Shown: one piece after another, positions 59,525 to 64,000 of the stretch
Layout: each line of letters opens with the position of its first letter
Position numbering within the stretch: position 1 is the stretch's first letter
Assembly: GCF_036711975.1 (NCBI RefSeq)
Contig: NC_091973.1
Coordinates: 10,974,001 to 11,038,000, forward strand
Source of the DNA: Onthophagus taurus
Taxonomy: Eukaryota > Arthropoda > Insecta > Coleoptera > Scarabaeidae
DNA length: 64,000 bases
Reading direction: 5' to 3'
The notes under the pieces: model-generated
The model's input: only the letters and a program-made list of their open reading frames with translations
What the model was told of the DNA's origin: nothing
Database searches by the model: none
Position numbers and translations under genes: made by a program

Positions 59525-60688
59525 TTAACGTATAATCTCGGCCTCTGTTAGCTCCGATATTATTGATGATATTTCATTGACATGTGCAGAATGACCTGCA
59601 GTTTGCGAGGCCATCAACAAACGCAGTCTGTCGACAAGTTCGTTGGGATCGTCCCAATACTCGTATTCGATAAGAGCCCCAGGAACGACTTGTTTTTGTA
59701 ATGCACCACCGACTTTTTTCTTCGGATTCGGCCAGTATTTAGCCCAATGCACCTTGGGTTTGTTACCTTCAACGATAGGCTTGATAATATTCTGAAATTT
59801 CCCACTGTCGTCCTCAGTAGTCATACCTGCCTCTGGAATGTAATTAATGTACGGAGCATTTGAACGTAGTAAGATATCTTTGTAGTTGCGCATGTCCTGA
59901 ATTGTAAAGTTGCCCGGTTCGTTTTTAAATAGTAAATCATATAAACCAACGGTTCCCGTATATTTGAAGTTTCCAACGTGAATATCCTGATCCTCAAAGT
60001 GAACAGGACTGACTCCAATGTAGAAACCTTCGGGAGTTTCGCGAACACCGTATAAACGATCATAATCATCTTTTAAATCAGTTGTTAAACCAACAATATA
60101 CGTTCTGGGCAAAGGATGAAACTGACTCAAAGCGGCTTGTACCTCTGGAGACTCCAATCTTTCTTCTATTTCATCTTTAAGTCGTTCTATTCGATTATGT
60201 GCGTCCGAAATAAGAGCTCCGGTATCCTCGCTAGAATCGAGGAGTTCTTCTTCTTCGCCCGGCGGAACTTCATATACTTCTTCTTCTGCATGAGCTAATG
60301 GACCAAGAGGAGAAGACGTGGGAGAAGATACCAACCTTTTTTCAGGAGTCGATGTAGCAAATTTTCGTCGTTGTTCTTTTAATGGAACTTTCGGTTTTCG
60401 AATAAAATATTCGGTCTCGGTTTTAGCTGGTACGTCAGAAATATCCGGCGAGTAGCGTTGTATCTTAGATATCAATTTTTCTTCTTTTGGAGATAAACTT
60501 CGTTTTGGAATGGATAGTAAAGGCGCAGTGTCAAGTTTTGCGACAATATCCTGTAAGGGCCTTGCGATGGGTGCATATGCGGTTTCCGACCGAATCCTTG
60601 ACTCCTCTAAGTCTTCCTTTAAAGAACGAATTTTGTCTCTCACGACTTCTCGTGCCGCGATAAGTTCTGCAGCTATCGTCTTGTTCAT
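59525..60688 (-). CDS. Conserved 387-aa Polinton-associated protein of unknown function, element 2
   Basis: Matches the 386-aa protein of element 1. It has an N-terminal charged helix (LIAAREVVRDKIRSLKEDL), a variable acidic/Ser-rich linker with runs of Glu (about 70-165), then the conserved half beginning HPLPRTYIVGL, with VHWAKYWPNP, YEYWDD and the helical tail VDRLRLLMASQTAGHSAH. From memory the C-terminal half corresponds to the DUF8207 family (unverified). Conservation is concentrated in the C-terminal half while the linker drifts, as expected for a structural or DNA-binding module. Antisense and other-frame ORFs here are shadows. Confidence 0.8.
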   Translation of the reverse strand: MNKTIAAELIAAREVVRDKIRSLKEDLEESRIRSETAYAPIARPLQDIVAKLDTAPLLSIPKRSLSPKEEKLISKIQRYSPDISDVPAKTETEYFIRKPKVPLKEQRRKFATSTPEKRLVSSPTSSPLGPLAHAEEEVYEVPPGEEEELLDSSEDTGALISDAHNRIERLKDEIEERLESPEVQAALSQFHPLPRTYIVGLTTDLKDDYDRLYGVRETPEGFYIGVSPVHFEDQDIHVGNFKYTGTVGLYDLLFKNEPGNFTIQDMRNYKDILLRSNAPYINYIPEAGMTTEDDSGKFQNIIKPIVEGNKPKVHWAKYWPNPKKKVGGALQKQVVPGALIEYEYWDDPNELVDRLRLLMASQTAGHSAHVNEISSIISELTEAEIIR

Positions 60689-60739
60689 TGTATGATGTAT
60701 GTGAAGTTACTACGAACTGTACAGCTGAAGTCGTTAGTT

Positions 60740-61444
60740 TTAAACTTCAATGAATTTATCAAAACCCTTACGGTAACGTCCCTTAGATACACTACAATCT
60801 AAATCAATAACTAGGATGCCGTGTCTATTCTCCCAACAAGCATCGCTAATTTCCTTTAGCCGATGAAACTCCATATCGCTCATTATGTGATCTTCAAATA
60901 CGTGTTTTAAATTTGTTAAGTCTTGTTTAAATAACACCAAAAAGTTACAATTATCGCGAACTAATTGTTTTGGAATTGCACTATAACTTTGACAAATTAG
61001 AAAACAATCAATGTTTTTATGTCGACCATACGAAAAAAATTCCTTAATGACATTTTGACCTGTACAGGGAACATCGTCAAATACGACTACCGAATATTCT
61101 TTCGCATCTTCCGGTCGAATGAACTCGTCTATATTAGAAAATTCATAGTAACCGCAATCTTTTATAGGTTCAATTAAACGTCTTAAAAAATCGTACTTAT
61201 TTTGGTATAACGAATTAGAGCATAAGTACAAGTTTAGGAAGCGCAACCCATTACGTGCAACTAAAAGCGATAACATAGCATTTGTTTTTCCGACACCTGA
61301 GGGTCCTACAATTAAACCTCGCTTACATTTTCCACCAAATAAATTGCTGTGTCTTGTAAAGTGTTCTTCGACCGAACCATTACTAAAATTTACTATAGGC
61401 AGTGTTAGAAGTTGCGGTAAACATTTTAATTTCTCGTCGATCAT
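60740..61444 (-). CDS. A32-type DNA-packaging ATPase, element 2 (234 aa)
   Basis: Same family as the element 1 ATPase. Walker A is GPSGVGKT, preceded by LFGGKCKRGLIV; Walker B is VVVFDD; then FFSYGRHKN and LICQSYS. The frame is open upstream to 61492, but the first ATG is at 61444 and gives a length matching element 1 (233 aa), so that start is used. A TATA box and a TCAGT initiator lie just upstream. It precedes the 387-aa gene by 51 bp. Intact; its packaging role is inferred from the family. Confidence 0.87.
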   Translation of the reverse strand: MIDEKLKCLPQLLTLPIVNFSNGSVEEHFTRHSNLFGGKCKRGLIVGPSGVGKTNAMLSLLVARNGLRFLNLYLCSNSLYQNKYDFLRRLIEPIKDCGYYEFSNIDEFIRPEDAKEYSVVVFDDVPCTGQNVIKEFFSYGRHKNIDCFLICQSYSAIPKQLVRDNCNFLVLFKQDLTNLKHVFEDHIMSDMEFHRLKEISDACWENRHGILVIDLDCSVSKGRYRKGFDKFIEV

Positions 61445-61471
61445 GATTCTCGTACTAAATGAATTGGATAA

Positions 61472-61509
61472 GACTGAATGAAAATATAGCAAAAGAAACT
61501 ATATATACA
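61472..61509 (-). promoter_or_regulatory. Core promoter of the ATPase gene: TATATATAG and TCAGT initiator
   Basis: On the minus strand TATATATAG (about 61499-61507) is followed after roughly 26 bp by TTCAGTC (about 61472-61478), and the ATG is 30 bp further on at 61444. This is the spacing expected of an arthropod TATA-Inr promoter. Confidence 0.6.
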
Positions 61510-61522
61510 TATATTTAAGAAG

Positions 61523-61551
61523 AATAATAATAATAATAATAATAATAATAA
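61523..61551. repeat. (AAT)n microsatellite
   Basis: About nine to ten uninterrupted AAT units. Confidence 0.95.
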
Positions 61552-61570
61552 GTATAATACCTTAACCATT

Positions 61571-61609
61571 TAACCTAACATAACATAACCTAACCTAACC
61601 TAACCTAAG
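61571..61609. repeat. Short (CCTAA)n / (TTAGG)n tract
   Basis: TAACCTAACATAACATAACC is followed by several exact CCTAA units. This is the arthropod telomere-type repeat, here interstitial and only about 40 bp long. Confidence 0.85.
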
Positions 61610-61650
61610 GAAGAGGAGGAAAAATGGTTACCACTCCTCCTCCTCTTCCT
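61608..61650. repeat. Inverted repeat, 13-bp perfect arms, 17-nt loop
   Basis: AGGAAGAGGAGGA (61608-61620) and TCCTCCTCTTCCT (61638-61650) are perfect complements. It starts exactly where the (CCTAA)n tract ends. Confidence 0.85.
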
Positions 61651-61947
61651 GCTCATCCCGCACTTCATACGGGGGCGGAGGCGCTGCAGGTGTCGGTGTC
61701 GGAGGTTCTATCCCAGTCGAACAATGGTGTATGTGCATGTTTTGAACATGCACCTGCCCTCTCACCACTGCCGACTCTGAGACAATACTGTTTACCTAAG
61801 AAGATTATGAAATTAAAAACGTGCAAAAAAGATTATAGATATAGCCTACCAGCTGAAACAGGGTATCTACTTTGACCTCCAAAGACGCAACTCTTCGCTC
61901 CAACGTGAGCACCCTCCCGAAGTTGTTGCTACCGGACATCTTTTTAG

Positions 61948-62925
61948 CTAGGAAGGGAAGTTATTAGTATGTAAAGAAGACAAAATGAATTCTGCTTTTT
62001 TCATTTCAACGGTTAATGTTGCAACGGTGATGTCGAGTGACGTTGTTAAAGAGTGGTTAGAACTCGACGCCAGCCCTTCCCTAAACTGTGCAAGTTCTCT
62101 CAAAGAGGTCTGCAATTGAAGTACCTTTGCATGAAGGTCTTTATAAAAATTTTGATACAAAATATTAATTTCGGTCAAAATCTCCTCTTTGGTTGTTTCT
62201 ACTGCTGCACACATTGCATTTGAAAAAAGGCTGGCAGGTACATCGGAAATGACTGAAGTAGCGGGAATTGTGTCCACCCTTAAGATTTGTACTTTCGGGC
62301 TTAATGAGGGAACTTCTATGGTAGGAATGTTTATGTTAGTAGGGGGAGTGGGAATCGACGAAGCTTTAGAAGAAGAAGCCTTAGAAACAAAAGCTGCATT
62401 AATAGCTTTAAGGTATGTCCGGTTTTCGGTGCAGTGTTGGGATACCGCCATTAAAGAAAGAGAGTCGTTGGACTCATCGCCGCTAGCCACTTCCGAGTGT
62501 GTCACTTCAACCTTTGACAGAGTCGCAGGTTCAACTGACACACGCTTGTGTTTGGTACTTCGCGAACGAGCACGGGTCTCCCGTCGAAGCTCTCTATACT
62601 TATCTGGCGGTAACCACACACCTGCACCCTTCTTCCGGTGTTCACGGTTCCCCGACTTTCGACGAAGTGAAAGTGAAAGGTGTTTCACATTCTTATCGTC
62701 GACTTTCGAGGAACCTGCGATGTTTGGAAGCGCCGTAGCTTGCTGCACATTAGATTCAACGTTTGGATCCATCGGCTGCTCATTAGGCTGCACGTTTGGA
62801 TCCAGAGCCTTCTCAACAGTCGACATGTTCAACAGGTTTATGTCAAAACTGTTTAACAGAAAGGATTCCTGGCTGGCGAAACCCGGAGCAGTTAAATCAA
62901 TTTGACTAAAACCGTCTTGAGACAT
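61948..62925 (-). CDS. Unknown 325-aa protein with basic middle and coiled-coil end, outermost gene of element 2
   Basis: Not recognised. The N-terminus is acidic/polar with Asn-Pro-rich repeats (DPNVQPNEQ, DPNVESNVQ, about 42-66). A strongly basic region follows (about 85-130: RRKSGNREHRKKG, RRETRARSRSTKHKR). The middle is Ser/Pro/Thr-rich, and a long helix with coiled-coil character spans about 240-290. It resembles the 385-aa protein of element 1 in position and composition only. The ATG at 62925 follows directly on a splice acceptor (TTATCAAG); the exon upstream is open in this frame but has no ATG, so the leader is non-coding. The large plus-strand ORF overlapping it is a shadow. Confidence 0.6.
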   Translation of the reverse strand: MSQDGFSQIDLTAPGFASQESFLLNSFDINLLNMSTVEKALDPNVQPNEQPMDPNVESNVQQATALPNIAGSSKVDDKNVKHLSLSLRRKSGNREHRKKGAGVWLPPDKYRELRRETRARSRSTKHKRVSVEPATLSKVEVTHSEVASGDESNDSLSLMAVSQHCTENRTYLKAINAAFVSKASSSKASSIPTPPTNINIPTIEVPSLSPKVQILRVDTIPATSVISDVPASLFSNAMCAAVETTKEEILTEINILYQNFYKDLHAKVLQLQTSLRELAQFREGLASSSNHSLTTSLDITVATLTVEMKKAEFILSSLHTNNFPS

Positions 62926-62984
62926 CTTGATAAGAAAAGAAAATTAATTAATTTTATTTTAATAAAAAAAACATGTATACTTAC
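62926..62984 (-). other. Candidate 59-bp intron directly before the 325-aa start codon
   Basis: Minus-strand donor AGCGAT|GTAAGTATAC at 62984 and acceptor TTTTCTTATCAAG|ATG at 62926. The intron has a T-rich 3' half and the size of the other introns in these elements. The upstream exon would be 62985-63050, after the acceptor CATTCAG. Confidence 0.6.
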
Positions 62985-63640
62985 ATCGCTTGATGAAAAA
63001 TACAGTTGCACGTTAAAATCTAACTGCAGAGGGTGCTTGTCAACAAAGTGCTGAATGATAGGATATGAATGATAAAACGTTCGAAAAAATAAAGTTATGC
63101 TTACCAATAAAAGTTAACTTGAAAAAATAGAAGGAGCTATAGGAATGAAAAACACAAGATTAAAAACAATATATGTCAAGAAAGGAGACTATACTTACCA
63201 GAAAAAAGTTGCTGAAATTACGATGTTAAAAACTGATCGGTCTAATCGAACTGATCAGCAGTAAGCTCCTGTAGGAATTGGGAAAAAAATATCAATTTAA
63301 CATAACAAACAAATAAACAAATTGTACTCACAAAAACAAAGTAGAACGAGCTGTCATGATGAAATAAAGCAAGAATATATTATATAAACATGGAAGTAGA
63401 AAAGGTTACTTACCAAATAAAACACAGCAAAAAAAGAGAAAGCTGAATGAGCAAGGATGTCTAGGAGTGGAAAAAACAATTTTAAATATTATATAAACAT
63501 GCAAAACAAATATAGTTTTACTCACCAAAAAAGAGAAAGTTGTAGAAAGAGCTGTAGTGATGGAGAGAAAATGAACGTTATATAAACATGATAATAAAGA
63601 AGGTTGTACTTACCAAAAAACTGAAGAACACAAACACTTA
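62985..63640 (-). other. Multi-exon leader with seven regularly spaced splice donors
   Basis: On the minus strand GTAAGT/GTGAGT-type donors occur at 63613, 63525, 63413, 63331, 63198, 63104 and 62984, spaced 82-133 bp. Acceptor-like sites lie between them (ACTACAG, CCTAG, GACAG, CTACAG, TATAG, TTCAG). The three outermost modules share CATGTTTATATAA in the candidate introns and TTTTTTGGT(A/G)AGT at the exon ends, so they look like tandem copies of a small exon plus a ~60-bp intron. Non-coding as far as can be seen. Confidence 0.55.
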
Positions 63641-63667
63641 AGTGACTTTCAAAGGCTGGGAGGTGCC

Positions 63668-63677
63668 TTCTTATACT
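63668..63677 (-). promoter_or_regulatory. Possible TATA box (GTATAAGAAG) for the 325-aa gene leader
   Basis: Minus-strand TAGTATAAGAAGG lies about 60 bp upstream of the first donor at 63613, leaving room for a start site near 63645. Confidence 0.35.
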
Positions 63678-63688
63678 AGAGTAATGAA

Positions 63689-63722
63689 GGGGGGCGTGGG
63701 GTGGGGCGTGACAAGGGGGAGG
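63689..63722 (+). other. G-quadruplex-capable G-tract cluster
   Basis: Four G runs (6, 4, 4 and 5) are separated by loops of 3, 1 and 8 nt, just outside the putative promoter of element 2's outermost gene. Confidence 0.75.
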
Positions 63723-64000
63723 AGTGGGGAATGGGCGGAGTTAGAGTGGGGGTACTTTTTTTCTGGCTCTACTTTCCTGGCAACCGGGGGGGGGGGGGGG
63801 GGGAATTTTAGATTTCCCCCACTCCCATCCCCACTCTTCCATCTCCACTTTGGGAGGAGCCTGAGGAGGAGCATGGGAGGAGCATAGGAGGAGCTTCAAT
63901 AAACAATCCTTTTCCCTTTTTCTTTTCTTTTTTTTTTTTTTTTTTTTTTTCTTCCTTTTTTTCCCCTTTCTTTCTTCCTTTTTTTCTTCCAATTTAATAC
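63723..64000. repeat. Low-complexity flank: poly-G, GGAGGAGC repeats, pyrimidine tract
   Basis: Contains 18 consecutive G (63786-63803), several GGAGGAGC units (about 63853-63892) and a pyrimidine tract (63907-63990) with a long T run. No gene. The small ORFs in it are compositional. It may be the outer end of element 2 or host flank; no terminal repeat could be matched to the left end of the window. Confidence 0.75.

Larger units (their letters stand above)
61445..61947. other. Gene-free region between ATPase and 325-aa gene, element 2
   Basis: It contains the ATPase promoter, an (AAT)n microsatellite (61523-61551), a (CCTAA)n tract, a 13-bp hairpin, and about 300 bp of moderately GC-rich sequence (61620-61930) with no recognisable gene. 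Element 1 has its extra cysteine-rich gene at the equivalent place. Confidence 0.6.

Noticed and set aside
61445..61492. N-terminal extension of the element 2 ATPase to 61492
   Set aside because: It begins at a TTG and runs over the TCAGT initiator. The ATG at 61444 gives the same length as the element 1 protein.
61571..61609. Chromosome end (telomere)
   Set aside because: The CCTAA tract is only about 40 bp and is flanked on both sides by element sequence.
62189..62905. 238-aa plus-strand ORF opposite the 325-aa gene
   Set aside because: Fully antisense to a gene with a leader and splice acceptor at its ATG; composition is the mirror of that gene and no domain is visible.
63642..63992. Small ORFs in the G-rich and pyrimidine-rich right flank
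   Set aside because: Homopolymer and simple-repeat translations (poly-Lys, poly-Pro, poly-Gly).

Overview
This is a eukaryotic, most likely arthropod, window. The gene-bearing parts are AT-rich, the genes carry short GT-AG introns of about 60 bp, several genes have TATA boxes with arthropod-style TCAGT initiators, and a short (CCTAA)n tract (the insect telomere-type repeat) lies near 61.6 kb. Nothing looks bacterial. No host cellular gene, tRNA or rRNA is visible.

The layout is symmetrical. Element 1 (about 1-10.65 kb) and element 2 (about 53.5-63.7 kb) are two related but diverged Maverick/Polinton-like elements in opposite orientation. Their DNA polymerase ends face each other across one uninterrupted 42.6-kb satellite array (10788-53424). 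Each element carries an A32-type packaging ATPase, a conserved ~386-aa protein of unknown function, a small 135-141-aa histidine-containing protein, a DDE integrase with a C-terminal chromodomain, and, convergently transcribed, a zinc-finger exon spliced to a protein-primed-type family B DNA polymerase. At the outer end of each lies a fast-evolving low-complexity protein (385 aa and 325 aa) behind a leader with repeated splice-site modules. Element 1 has one extra gene for a CxxC-containing protein. I recognise neither a double-jelly-roll capsid protein nor a separate adenovirus-type protease in either element.

The satellite has a 152-bp monomer, about 280 copies in one orientation, organised into several higher-order and segmental duplications (2723, 1821, 1212, 3485 and 5304 bp spacings). 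It begins and ends at the same monomer phase. Both junctions carry inverted copies of one composite sequence: GAGGAGGTTCT(A/T)GAATCGGC followed by ATCTA(TA)CTACT. At each side the 20-mer is itself part of a long hairpin (56-bp arms on the left, 22-bp perfect arms on the right). So the array sits inside a transposon-like pair of palindromic termini, with an element pointing away on each side. This is the most unusual structure in the window.

Inferred working model: integrase and polymerase provide integration and self-replication; the ATPase is a relic of, or means for, DNA packaging; the satellite is either an expanded target or internal cargo of a paired-element locus. Both elements have full-length ORFs, but the polymerase of element 2 has a changed residue in the catalytic YxDTDS motif, so it may be losing activity.
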